DNA of 64,000 bases, taken from positions 1,306,001 to 1,370,000 of the forward strand of contig CM060891.1 in assembly GCA_030762935.1 (NCBI GenBank), in the 5' to 3' direction. Position 1 is the stretch's first letter; each line of letters begins with the position of its first letter. The notes below the pieces were generated by a model. The model had not been told where the DNA came from. It did no database searches and was given only the letters and a program-made list of their open reading frames with translations. Shown in pieces: positions 1-14,398 of this stretch. Source of the stretch: Hymenopus coronatus (lineage: Eukaryota; Arthropoda; Insecta; Mantodea; Hymenopodidae). A program made the translations under genes and the position numbers.

Positions 1-3000
1 AGACATCTCAACTGAGCAAGGGCGTGGAGAAGCTGTGTGCAAATGCCTGCTCATGTTTAACAGACATTGTGACTCTTGATCCATCACAAGGCATCTCAAC
101 TGAGCAAGGGCATGGAGAAGCTGTGTGTCTATGTCTGCTCATGTTTAACAGACATTGTGACTCTTGATCCATCACAAGACATCTCAACTGAGGGAGGGCA
201 AGGAGAACCTGTGTGCCAATGTCTGCTCATGTTTAACAGACATTGTGACTCTTGATCCATCACAAGACACGTCAACTGAGCAAGGGCATGGAGAAGATGT
301 GTCTGCTCTTGTATAACAGACATTTGTGTCTCTTGGTCCATCAGAAGACAACTGAACTGAGCAAGGGCATGGAAAAGCTGTGTGCCAATGTCTGCTCATG
401 ATTAACAGACTATGTGACTCCTGATCCATCACAAGACACGTCAACTGAGCAAGGGCATGGAGAAGCTGTGTGCCATGTCTGCTCATGTTTAACAGACTAT
501 GTAACTCTTGATCCATCACAAGACATCTCAACTGAGCAAGGGCATGGAGAAGCTGTGTGCCAATGTCTGCTCATGTTTAACAGACATTGTGACTCTTGAT
601 CCATCACAAGACATCTCAACTGAGCAAGGGCATGGAGAAGCTGTGTGCCAATGTCTGCTCATGTTTAACAGACTATGTAACTCTTGAACCATCACAAGAC
701 ATCTCAACTGAGCAAGGGCGTGGAGAAGCTGTGTGCCAATGTCTGCTCATGTTTAACAGACATAGTGACTCTTGATCCAACATAAGACATCTCAACTGAG
801 CAAGGGCATGGAGAAGCTGTGTGCCAATGTCTGCTCATGTTTAACAGACTATGTAACTCTTGATCCATCACAAGACATCTCAACTGAGCAAGGGCGTGGA
901 GAAGCTGTGTGCCAATGTCTGCTCATGTTTAACAGACATTGTGACTCTTGATCCATCACAAGACATCTCAAATGAGCGAGGGCAAGGAGAACCTGTGTGC
1001 CAATGTCTGCTCATGTTTAACAGACTATAACTCTTGATCCATCACAAGGCATCTCAACTGAGCAAGGGCATGGAGAAGATGTGTCTGCTCATGTATAACA
1101 GACATTTGTGTCTCTTGATCCATCACAAGACATCTCAACTGAGCAAGGGCAAGGAGAACCTGTGTGCCAATGTCTGCTCATGTTTAACAGACATTGTGAC
1201 TCTTGATCCATCACAAGACATCTCAACTGTGGGAGGGCAAGGAGAACCTGTGTGCCAATGTCTGCTCATGTTTAACAGACTATAACTCTTGATCCATCAC
1301 AAGGCATCTCAACTGAGCAAGGGCATGGAGAAGCTGTGTGCCAATGTCTGCTCATGTTTAACAGACATTGTGACTCTTGATCCATCACAAGACACGTCAA
1401 CTGAGCAAGGGCATGGAGAAGATGTGTCTGCTCATGTATAACAGACATTGTGACTCTTGATCCATCACAAGGCATCTCAACTGAGCAAGGGCGTGGAGAA
1501 GCTGTGTGCCAATGTTTGCTTATGTTTAACAGACATTGTGACTCTTGATCCATCACAAGACATCTCAACTGAGCAAGGGCATGGAGAAGCTGAGTGCCAA
1601 TGTCCGCTCATGTTTAACAGACTATGTAACTCTTGATCCATCACAAGACATCTCAACTGAGCAAGGGCATGGAGAAGCTGTGTGCCATGTCTGGTCATGT
1701 TTAAAAGACTATGTAACTCTTGATCCATCACAAAACATCTCAACTGAGCAAGGGCATGCAGAAGCTGTGTGTCTATGTCTGCTCATGTTTAACAGACATT
1801 GTGACTCTTGATCCACCACAAGGCCTCTCAACTGAGCAAGGGCATGGAGAAGCTGTGTGTCTATGACTGCTCATTTTTAACAGACATTGTGACTCTTGAT
1901 CCATCACAAGACATCTCAACTGAGCAAGGGCAAGGAGAACCTGTGTGCCAATGTCTGCTCATGTTTAACAGACATTGTGACTCTTGATCCATCACAAGAC
2001 ATCTCAACTGAGGGAGGGCAAGGAGAACCTGTGTGCCAATGTCTGCTCATGTTTAACAGACATTGTGACTCTTGATCCATCACAAGACACGTCAACTGAG
2101 CAAGGGCATGGAGAAGATGTGTCTGCTCATGTATAACAGACATTTGTGTCTCTTGGTCCATCAGAAGACAACTGAACTGAGCAAGGGCATGGAAAAGCTG
2201 TGTGCCACTGTCTGCTCATGATTAACAGACTATGTGACTCCTGATCCATCACAAGGCATCTCAACTGAGCAAGGGCATGGAGAAGATGTGTCTGCTCATG
2301 TATAACAGACATTTGTGTCTCTTGATCCATCACAAGACATCTCAACTGAGCAAGGGCAAGGAGAACCTGTGTGCCAATGTCTGCTCATGTTTAACAGACA
2401 TTGTGACTCTTGATCCATCACAAGACATCTCAACTGTGGGAGGGCAAGGAGAACCTGTGTGCCAATGTCTGCTCATGTTAAACAGACTATAACTCTTGAT
2501 CCATCACAAGGCATCTCAACTGAGCAAGGGCATGGAGAAGCTGTGTGCCAATGTCTGCTCATGTTTAACAGACATTGTGACTCTTGATCCATCACAAGAC
2601 ACGTCAACTGAGCAAGGGCATGGAGAAGATGTGTCTGCTCATGTATAACAGACATTTGTGTCTCTTGGTCCATCAGAAGACAACTGAACTGAGCAAGGGC
2701 ATGGAAAAGCTGTGTGCCACTGTCTGCTCATGATTAACAGACTATGTGACTCCTGATCCATCACAAGACACGTCAACTGAGCAAGGGCATGGAGAAGCTG
2801 TGTGCCATGTCTGCTCATGTTTAACAGACTATAACTCTTGATCCATCACAAGGCATCTCAACTGAGCAAGGGCATGGAGAAGATGTGTCTGCTCATGTAT
2901 AACAGACATTTGTGTCTCTTGATCCATCACAAGACATCTCAACTGAGCAAGAGCATGGAGAAGCTGTGTGCCAAATTTTGCCTAAGTTTAACAGACATTG

Positions 3001-3299
3001 TGACTCTTGATCCATCACAAGACATCTCAACTGAGGGAGGGCATGGAGAAGCTGTGTGCCAATGTCTGCTCATGTTTAATAGACATTTGTGTCTCTTGAT
3101 CCATCACAAGACATCTCAACTGAGTGAGGGCATGGAGAAGCTGTGTGCCAATGTCTGCTCATGTTTAACAGACATTGTGACTCTTGATCCATCAAAAGAG
3201 ATTCATCTGAGGGAGGGCAATGAGAAGCTGTGTGCCAATGTCTGCTCAAGTTTAACAGACATTGTGACTCTTGATCCATCACAAGACATCTCAACTGAG

Positions 3300-6200
3300 G
3301 GAGGGCAAGGAGAACCTGTGTGCCAATGTCTGCTCATGTTTAACAGACATTGTGACTCTTGATCCATCACAAGACATCTCAACTGTGGGAGGGCAAGGAG
3401 AACCTGTGTGCCAATGTCTGCTCATGTTTAACAGACTATAACTCTTGATCCATCACAAGGCATCTCAACTGAGTGAGGGCATGGAGAAGCTGTGTGCAAA
3501 TGTCTGCTCATGTTTAACAGACATTGTGACTCTTGATCCATCAAAAGAGATTCATCTGAGGGAGGGCAATGAGAAGCTGTGTGCCAATGTCTGCTCAAGT
3601 TTAACAGACATTGTGACTCTTGATCCATCACAAGACATCTCAACTGAGGGAGGGCAAGGAGAAGATGTATGCCAATGTCTGCTCATCTTTAACAGACATT
3701 TGTGTCTCTTGATCCGTCACTAGACATCTCAACTGAGCAAGGGCATGGAGAAGCTGTGTGCCAATGTCTGCTCAAGTTTAACAGACATTGTGACTCTTGC
3801 TCCATCACAAGACATCTCAACTGAGGGAGGGCAAGGAAAAGCTGTGTGCCAATGTCTGCTCATCTTTAACAGACATTTGTGACTCTTGATCCATCACAAG
3901 ACATCTCAACTCAGCAAGGGCATGAAGAAGCAGTGTGCCAATGTCTGCTCATGTTTAACAGACATTTGTGACTCTTGATCCATCACAAGACATCTCAACT
4001 GAGAGAGGGCATGGAGAAGCAGTGTGTCAATGTCTGCTCAAGTTTAACAGACATTTGTCTCTTGATCCATCACCAGACATCTCAACTGAGCAAGGGCGTG
4101 GAGAAGCTGTGTGCAAATGCCTGCTCATGTTTAACAGACATTGTGACTCTTGATCCATCACAAGGCATCTCAACTGAGCAAGGGCATGGAGAAGCTGTGT
4201 GCCAATGTCTGCTCATGTTTAACAGACTATGTAACTCTTGATCCATCACAAGACATCTCAACTGAGCAAGGTCGTGGAGAAGCTGTGTGCCAATGTCTGC
4301 TCATGTTTAACAGACATTGTGACTCTTGATCCATCACAAGACATGTCAAATGAGCGAGGGCAAGGAGAACCTGTGTGCCAATGTCTGCTCATGTTTAACA
4401 GACATTGTGACTCTTGATCCATCACAAGACATCTCAACTGAGGGAGGGCAAGGAGAACCTGTGTGCCAATGTCTGCTCATGTTTAACAGACATTGTGACT
4501 CTTGATCCATCACAAGACATCTCAACTGAGGGAGGGCAAGGAGAACCTGTGTGCCAATGTCTGCTCATGTTTAACAGACATTGTGACTCTTGATCCATCA
4601 CAAGACATCTCAACTGTGGGAGGGCAAGGAGAACCTGTGTGCCAATGTCTGCTCATGTTTAACAGACTATAACTCTTGATCCATCACAAGGCATCTCAAC
4701 TGAGTGAGGGCATGGAGAAGCTGTGTGCCAATGTCTGCTCATGTTTAACAGACATTGTGACTCTTGATCCATCAAAAGAGATTCATCTGAGGGAGGGCAA
4801 TGAGAAGCTGTGTGCCAATGTCTGCTCAAGTTTAACAGACATTGTGACTCTTGATCCATCACAAGACATCTCAACTGAGGGAGGGCAAGGAGAAGATGTA
4901 TGCCAATGTCTGCTCATCTTTAACAGACATTTGTGTCTCTTGATCCGTCACTAGACATCTCAACTGAGCAAGGGCATGGAGAAGCTGTGTGCCAATGTCT
5001 GCTCAAGTTTAACAGACATTGTGACTCTTGATCCATCACAAGACATCTCAACTGAGGGAGGGCAAGGAAAAGCTGTGTGCCAATGTCTGCTCATCTTTAA
5101 CAGACATTTGTGACTCTTGATCCATCACAAGACATCTCAACTCAGCAAGGGCATGAAGAAGCAGTGTGCCAATGTCTGCTCATGTTTAACAGACATTTGT
5201 GACTCTTGATCCATCACAAGACATCTCAACTGAGAGAGGGCATGGAGAAGCAGTGTGTCAATGTCTGCTCAAGTTTAACAGACATTTGTCTCTTGATCCA
5301 TCACCAGACATCTCAACTGAGCAAGGGCGTGGAGAAGCTGTGTGCAAATGCCTGCTCATGTTTAACAGACATTGTGACTCTTGATCCATCACAAGGCATC
5401 TCAACTGAGCAAGGGCATGGAGAAGCTGTGTGTCTATGTCTGCTCATGTTTAACAGACATTGTGACTCTTGATCCATCACAAGACATCTCAACTGAGGGA
5501 GGGCAAGGAGAACCTGTGTGCCAATGTCTGCTCATGTTTAACAGACATTGTGACTCTTGATCCATCACAAGACACGTCAACTGAGCAAGGGCATGGAGAA
5601 GATGTGTCTGCTCTTGTATAACAGACATTTGTGTCTCTTGGTCCATCAGAAGACAACTGAACTGAGCAAGGGCATGGAAAAGCTGTGTGCCAATGTCTGC
5701 TCATGATTAACAGACTATGTGACTCCTGATCCATCACAAGACACGTCAACTGAGCAAGGGCATGGAGAAGCTGTGTGCCATGTCTGCTCATGTTTAACAG
5801 ACTATGTAACTCTTGATCCATCACAAGACATCTCAACTGAGCAAGGGCATGGAGAAGCTGTGTGCCAATGTCTGCTCATGTTTAACAGACATTGTGACTC
5901 TTGATCCATCACAAGACATCTCAACTGAGCAAGGGCATGGAGAAGCTGTGTGCCAATGTCTGCTCATGTTTAACAGACTATGTAACTCTTGAACCATCAC
6001 AAGACATCTCAACTGAGCAAGGGCGTGGAGAAGCTGTGTGCCAATGTCTGCTCATGTTTAACAGACATAGTGACTCTTGATCCAACATAAGACATCTCAA
6101 CTGAGCAAGGGCATGGAGAAGCTGTGTGCCAATGTCTGCTCATGTTTAACAGACTATGTAACTCTTGATCCATCACAAGACATCTCAACTGAGCAAGGGC

Positions 6201-6810
6201 GTGGAGAAGCTGTGTGCCAATGTCTGCTCATGTTTAACAGACATTGTGACTCTTGATCCATCACAAGACATCTCAAATGAGCGAGGGCAAGGAGAACCTG
6301 TGTGCCAATGTCTGCTCATGTTTAACAGACTATAACTCTTGATCCATCACAAGGCATCTCAACTGAGCAAGGGCATGGAGAAGATGTGTCTGCTCATGTA
6401 TAACAGACATTTGTGTCTCTTGATCCATCACAAGACATCTCAACTGAGCAAGGGCAAGGAGAACCTGTGTGCCAATGTCTGCTCATGTTTAACAGACATT
6501 GTGACTCTTGATCCATCACAAGACATCTCAACTGTGGGAGGGCAAGGAGAACCTGTGTGCCAATGTCTGCTCATGTTTAACAGACTATAACTCTTGATCC
6601 ATCACAAGGCATCTCAACTGAGCAAGGGCATGGAGAAGCTGTGTGCCAATGTCTGCTCATGTTTAACAGACATTGTGACTCTTGATCCATCACAAGACAC
6701 GTCAACTGAGCAAGGGCATGGAGAAGATGTGTCTGCTCATGTATAACAGACATTGTGACTCTTGATCCATCACAAGGCATCTCAACTGAGCAAGGGCGTG
6801 GAGAAGCTGT
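3300..6810. repeat. higher-order block, copy 1 of a 3.5-kb duplication
   Basis: This part of the satellite is nearly identical and collinear with 10888-14398 at a constant offset of 7588 bp, including rare variants such as AAAAGAGATTCATCTGAG and the GATCCGTCACTAG unit. Single-base differences exist, for example GGAAAAGCTG near 3836 against GGAATAGCTG near 11424. Inside it, about 3361-4200 recurs at about 4592-5431 (offset 1231). Its 5306-6810 part repeats 1-1505 (offset 5305). Confidence 0.85.
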
Positions 6811-9800
6811 GTGTCTATGTCTGCTCATGTTTAACAGACATTGTGACTCTTGATCCATTACAAGACATCTCAACTGAGCAAGGGCAAGGAGAAGCTGTGT
6901 GCCAATGTCTGCTCATGTTTAACACACATTGTGACTTTTGATCCATCACAAGACATCTTAACTGAGCGAGGGCATGGAGTAACTGTGTGCCAATATCTAC
7001 TCAAGTTTAACAGACATTGTGACTCTTGATCCATCACAAGACATCTCAATCAAGTGAGGGTGTGGAGAAGCTGTGTGCCAATGTCTGTTCATGTTTAACA
7101 GACATTGTGACTCTTGATCCATCACAAGGCATCTCAACTGAGCAAGGGCGTGGAGAAGCTGTGTGCCAATGTCTGCTTATGTTTAACAGACATTGTGACT
7201 CTTGATCCATCACAAGACATCTCAACTGAGCAAGGGCATGGAGAAGCTGAGTGCCAATATATGCTCATGTTTAACAGACTATGTAACTCTTGATCCATCA
7301 TAAAACATCTCAACTGAGCAAGGGCATGGAGAAGCTGAGTGCCAATGTCCGCTCATGTTTAACAGACTATGTAACTCTTGATCCATCACAAAACATCTCA
7401 ACTGAGCAAGGGCATGGAGAAGCTGTGTGTCTATGTCTGCTCATGTTTAACAGACATTGTGACTCTTGATCCACCACAAGGCATCTCAACTGAGCAAGGG
7501 CATGGAGAAGCTGTGTGTCTATGTCTGCTCATTTTTAACAGACATTGTGACTCTTGATCCATCACAAGACATCTCAACTGAGCAAGGGCAAGGAGAACCT
7601 GTGTGCCAATGTCTGCTCATGTTTAACAGACATTGTGACTCTTGATCCATCACAAGACATCTCAACTGAGGGAGGGCAAGGAGAACCTGTGTGCCAATGT
7701 CTGCTCATGTTTAACAGACTATGTGACTCTTGATGCATCACAAGGCATCTCAACTGAGCAAGGGCATGGAGAAGCTGTGTGCCATGTCTGCTCATGTTTA
7801 ACAGACTATGTAACTCTTGATCCATCACAAGACATCTCAACTGAGCAAGGGCTTGGAGAAGCTGTGTGCCAATGTCTGCTCATGTTTAACAGACATTGTG
7901 ACTCTTGATCCATCACAAGACTTCTCAACTGAGCAAGGGCATGGAGAAGCTGTGTGCCAATGTCTGCTCATGTTTAACAGACTATGTAACTCTTGAACCA
8001 TCACAAGACATCTCAACTGAGCAAGGGCGTGGAGAAGCTGTGTGCCAATGTCTGCTCATGTTTAACAGACATAGTGACTCTTGATCCAACATAAGACATC
8101 TCAACTGAGCAAGGGCATGGAGAAGCTGTGTGCCAATGTCTGCTCATGTTTAACAGACTATGTAACTCTTGATCCATCACAAGACATCTCAACTGAGCAA
8201 GGTCGTGGAGAAGCTGTGTGCCAATGTCTGCTCATGTTTAACAGACATTGTGACTCTTGATCCATCACAAGACATGTCAAATGAGCGAGGGCAAGGAGAA
8301 CCTGTGTGCCAATGTCTGCTCATGTTTAACAGACATTGTGACTCTTGATCCATCACAAGACATCTCAACTGAGGGAGGGCAAGGAGAACCTGTGTGCCAA
8401 TGTCTGCTCATGTTCAACAGACATTGTGACTCTTGATCCATCACAAGACATCTCAACTGAGCGAGGGCAAGGAGAACCTGTGTGCCAATGTCTGCTCATG
8501 TTTAACAGACTATAACTCTTGAACCATCACAAGGCATCTCAACTGAGCAAGGGCATGGAGAAGCTGTGTGCCAATGTCTGCTCATGTTTAACAGACATTG
8601 TGACTCTTGATCCATCACAAGACACGTCAACTGAGCAAGGGCATGGAGAAGATGTGTCTGCTCATGTATAACAGACATTTGTGTCTCTTGGTCCATCAGA
8701 AGACAACTGAACTGAGCAAGGGCATGGAGAAGCTGTGTGCCAATGTCTGCTCATGATTAACAGACTATGTGACTCCTGATCCATCACAAGACACGTCAAC
8801 TGAGCAAGGGCATGGAGAAGCTGTGTGCCATGTCTGCTCATGTTTAACAGACTATGTAACTATTGATCCATCACAAGCCATCTCAACTGAGCAAGGGCAT
8901 GGAGAAGCTGTGTGCCAATGTCTGCTCATGTTTAACAGACATTGTGACTCTTGATCCAACATAAGACATCTCAACTGAGCAAGGGCATGGAGAAGCTGTG
9001 TGCCAATGTCTGCTCATGTTTAACAGACATTGTGACTCTTGATCCATCACAAGACATCTCAACTGAGCAAGGGCATGGAGAAGCTGTGTGCCAATGTCTG
9101 CTCATGTTTAACAGACTATGTAACTCTTGAACCATCACAAGACATCTCAACTGAGCAAGGGCGTGGAGAAGCTGTGTGCCAATGTCTGCTCATGTTTAAC
9201 AGACATTGTGACTCTTGATCCAACATAAGACATCTCAACTGAGCAAGGGCATGGAGAAGCTGTGTGCCAATGTCTGCTCATGTTTAACAGACTATGTAAC
9301 TCTTGATCCATCACAAGACATCTCAACTGAGCAATGGCAAGGAGAACCTGTGTGCCAATGTCTGCTCATGTTTAACAGACATTGTGACTCTTGATCCATC
9401 ACAAGACATCTCAACTGAGCGAGGGCAAGGAGAACCTGTGTGCCAATGTCTGCTCATGTTTAACAGACTATAACTCTTGATCCATCACAAGGCATCTCAA
9501 CTGAGCAAGGGCATGGAGAAGATGTGTCTGCTCATGTATAACAGACATTTGTGTCTCTTGATCCATCACAAGACATCTCAACTGAGCAAGGGCAAGGAGA
9601 ACCTGTGTGCCAATGTCTGCTCATGTTTAACAGACATTGTGACTCTTGATCCATCACAAGACATCTCAACTGTGGGAGGGCAAGGAGAACCTGTGTGCCA
9701 ATGTCTGCTCATGTTTAATAGACTATAACTCTTGATCCATCACAAGGCATCTCAACTGAGCAAGGGCATGGAGAAGCTGTGTGCCAATGTCTGCTCATGT

Positions 9801-10887
9801 TTAACAGACATTGTGACTCTTGATCCATCACAAGACACGTCAACTGAGCAAGGGCATGGAGAAGATGTGTCTGCTCATGTATAACAGACATTTGTGTCTC
9901 TTGGTCCATCAGAAGACAACTGAACTGAGCAAGGGCATGGAGAAGCTGTGTGCCAATGTCTGCTCATGATTAACAGACTAAGTGACTCCTGATCCATCAC
10001 AAGACACGTCAACTGAGCAAGGGCATGGAGAAGCTGTGTGCCATGTCTGCTCATGTTTAACAGACTATGTAACTCTTGATCCATCACAAGACATCTCAAC
10101 TGAGCAAGGGCATGGAGAAGCTGTGTGCCAATGTCTGCTCATGTTTAACAGACATTGTGACTCTTGATCCATCACAAGACATCTCAACTGAGCAAGGGCA
10201 TGGAGAAGCTGTGTGCCAATGTCTGCTCATGTTTAACAGACTATGTAACTCTTGAACCATCACAAGACATCTCAACTGAGCAAGGGCGTGGAGAAGCTGT
10301 GTGCCAATGTCTGCTCATGTTTAACAGACATAGTGACTCTTGATCCAACATAAGACATCTCAACTGAGCAAGGGCATGGAGAAGCTGTGTGCCAATGTCT
10401 GCTCATGTTTAACAGACTATGTAACTCTTGATCCATCACAAGACATCTCAACTGAGCAAGGTCGTGGAGAAGCTGTGTGCCAATGTCTGCTCATGTTTAA
10501 CAGACATTGTGACTCTTGATCCATCACAAGACATGTCAAATGAGCGAGGGCAAGGAGAACCTGTGTGCCAATGTCTGCTCATGTTTAACAGACATTGTGA
10601 CTCTTGATCCATCACAAGACATCTCAACTGAGGGAGGGCAAGGAGAACCTGTGTGCCAATGTCTGCTCATGTTTAACAGACATTGTGACTCTTGATCCAT
10701 CACAAGACATCTCAACTGAGCGAGGGCAAGGAGAACCTGTGTGCCAATGTCTGCTCATGTTTAACAGACTATAACTCTTGATCCATCACAAGGCATCTCA
10801 ACTGAGCAAGGGCATGGAGAAGATGTGTCTGCTCATGTATAACAGACATTTGTGTCTCTTGATCCATCACAAGACATCTCAACTGAG

Positions 10888-13800
10888 CAAGGGCAAGGAG
10901 AACCTGTGTGCCAATGTCTGCTCATGTTTAACAGACATTGTGACTCTTGATCCATCACAAGACATCTCAACTGTGGGAGGGCAAGGAGAACCTGTGTGCC
11001 AATGTCTGCTCATGTTTAACAGACTATAACTCTTGATCCATCACAAGGCATCTCAACTGAGTGAGGGCATGGAGAAGCTGTGTGCAAATGTCTGCTCATG
11101 TTTAACAGACATTGTGACTCTTGATCCATCAAAAGAGATTCATCTGAGGGAGGGCAATGAGAAGCTGTGTGCCAATGTCTGCTCAAGTTTAACAGACATT
11201 GTGACTCTTGATCCATCACAAGACATCTCAACTGAGGGAGGGCAAGGAGAAGATGTATGCCAATGTCTGCTCATCTTTAACAGACATTTGTGTCTCTTGA
11301 TCCGTCACTAGACATCTCAACTGAGCAAGGGCATGGAGAAGCTGTGTGCCAATGTCTGCTCAAGTTTAACAGACATTGTGACTCTTGATCCATCACAAGA
11401 CATCTCAACTGAGGGAGGGCAAGGAATAGCTGTGTGCCAATGTCTGCTCATCTTTAACAGACATTTGTGACTCTTGATCCATCACAAGACATCTCAACTC
11501 AGCAAGGGCATGAAGAAGCAGTGTGCCAATGTCTGCTCATGTTTAACAGACATTTGTGACTCTTGATCCATCACAAGACATCTCAACTGAGAGAGGGCAT
11601 GGAGAAGCAGTGTGTCAATGTCTGCTCAAGTTTAACAGACATTTGTCTCTTGATCCATCACCAGACATCTCAACTGAGCAAGGGCGTGGAGAAGCTGTGT
11701 GCAAATGCCTGCTCATGTTTAACAGACATTGTGACTCTTGATCCATCACAAGGCATCTCAACTGAGCAAGGGCATGGAGAAGCTGTGTGCCAATGTCTGC
11801 TCATGTTTAACAGACTATGTAACTCTTGATCCATCACAAGACATCTCAACTGAGCAAGGTCGTGGAGAAGCTGTGTGCCAATGTCTGCTCATGTTTAACA
11901 GACATTGTGACTCTTGATCCATCACAAGACATGTCAAATGAGCGAGGGCAAGGAGAACATGTGTGCCAATGTCTGCTCATGTTTAACAGACATTGTGACT
12001 CTTGATCCATCACAAGACATCTCAACTGAGGGAGGGCAAGGAGAACCTGTGTGCCAATGTCTGCTCATGTTTAACAGACATTGTGACTCTTGATCCATCA
12101 CAAGACATCTCAACTGAGGGAGGGCAAGGAGAACCTGTGTGCCAATGTCTGCTCATGTTTAACAGACATTGTGACTCTTGATCCATCACAAGACATCTCA
12201 ACTGTGGGAGGGCAAGGAGAACCTGTGTGCCAATGTCTGCTCATGTTTAACAGACTATAACTCTTGATCCATCACAAGGCATCTCAACTGAGTGAGGGCA
12301 TGGAGAAGCTGTGTGCCAATGTCTGCTCATGTTTAACAGACATTGTGACTCTTGATCCATCAAAAGAGATTCATCTGAGGGAGGGCAATGAGAAGCTGTG
12401 TGCCAATGTCTGCTCAAGTTTAACAGACATTGTGACTCTTGATCCATCACAAGACATCTCAACTGAGGGAGGGCAAGGAGAAGATGTATGCCAATGTCTG
12501 CTCATCTTTAACAGACATTTGTGTCTCTTGATCCGTCACTAGACATCTCAACTGAGCAAGGGCATGGAGAAGCTGTGTGCCAATGTCTGCTCAAGTTTAA
12601 CAGACATTGTGACTCTTGATCCATCACAAGACATCTCAACTGAGGGAGGGCAAGGAAAAGCTGTGTGCCAATGTCTGCTCATCTTTAACAGACATTTGTG
12701 ACTCTTGATCCATCACAAGACATCTCAACTCAGCAAGGGCATGAAGAAGCAGTGTGCCAATGTCTGCTCATGTTTAACAGACATTTGTGACTCTTGATCC
12801 ATCACAAGACATCTCAACTGAGAGAGGGCATGGAGAAGCAGTGTGTCAATGTCTGCTCAAGTTTAACAGACATTTGTCTCTTGATCCATCACCAGACATC
12901 TCAACTGAGCAAGGGCGTGGAGAAGCTGTGTGCAAATGCCTGCTCATGTTTAACAGACATTGTGACTCTTGATCCATCACAAGGCATCTCAACTGAGCAA
13001 GGGCATGGAGAAGCTGTGTGTCTATGTCTGCTCATGTTTAACAGACATTGTGACTCTTGATCCATCACAAGACATCTCAACTGAGGGAGGGCAAGGAGAA
13101 CCTGTGTGCCAATGTCTGCTCATGTTTAACAGACATTGTGACTCTTGATCCATCACAAGACACGTCAACTGAGCAAGGGCATGGAGAAGATGTGTCTGCT
13201 CTTGTATAACAGACATTTGTGTCTCTTGGTCCATCAGAAGACAACTGAACTGAGCAAGGGCATGGAAAAGCTGTGTGCCAATGTCTGCTCATGATTAACA
13301 GACTATGTGACTCCTGATCCATCACAAGACACGTCAACTGAGCAAGGGCATGGAGAAGCTGTGTGCCATGTCTGCTCATGTTTAACAGACTATGTAACTC
13401 TTGATCCATCACAAGACATCTCAACTGAGCAAGGGCATGGAGAAGCTGTGTGCCAATGTCTGCTCATGTTTAACAGACATTGTGACTCTTGATCCATCAC
13501 AAGACATCTCAACTGAGCAAGGGCATGGAGAAGCTGTGTGCCAATGTCTGCTCATGTTTAACAGACTATGTAACTCTTGAACCATCACAAGACATCTCAA
13601 CTGAGCAAGGGCGTGGAGAAGCTGTGTGCCAATGTCTGCTCATGTTTAACAGACATAGTGACTCTTGATCCAACATAAGACATCTCAACTGAGCAAGGGC
13701 ATGGAGAAGCTGTGTGCCAATGTCTGCTCATGTTTAACAGACTATGTAACTCTTGATCCATCACAAGACATCTCAACTGAGCAAGGGCGTGGAGAAGCTG

Positions 13801-14398
13801 TGTGCCAATGTCTGCTCATGTTTAACAGACATTGTGACTCTTGATCCATCACAAGACATCTCAAATGAGCGAGGGCAAGGAGAACCTGTGTGCCAATGTC
13901 TGCTCATGTTTAACAGACTATAACTCTTGATCCATCACAAGGCATCTCAACTGAGCAAGGGCATGGAGAAGATGTGTCTGCTCATGTATAACAGACATTT
14001 GTGTCTCTTGATCCATCACAAGACATCTCAACTGAGCAAGGGCAAGGAGAACCTGTGTGCCAATGTCTGCTCATGTTTAACAGACATTGTGACTCTTGAT
14101 CCATCACAAGACATCTCAACTGTGGGAGGGCAAGGAGAACCTGTGTGCCAATGTCTGCTCATGTTTAACAGACTATAACTCTTGATCCATCACAAGGCAT
14201 CTCAACTGAGCAAGGGCATGGAGAAGCTGTGTGCCAATGTCTGCTCATGTTTAACAGACATTGTGACTCTTGATCCATCACAAGACACGTCAACTGAGCA
14301 AGGGCATGGAGAAGATGTGTCTGCTCATGTATAACAGACATTGTGACTCTTGATCCATCACAAGGCATCTCAACTGAGCAAGGGCGTGGAGAAGCTGT
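10888..14398. repeat. higher-order block, copy 2 of a 3.5-kb duplication
   Basis: Partner of 3300-6810 at offset 7588. The 1231-bp internal duplication is kept here (about 11033 and 12264), so it arose before the larger block was copied. Confidence 0.85.
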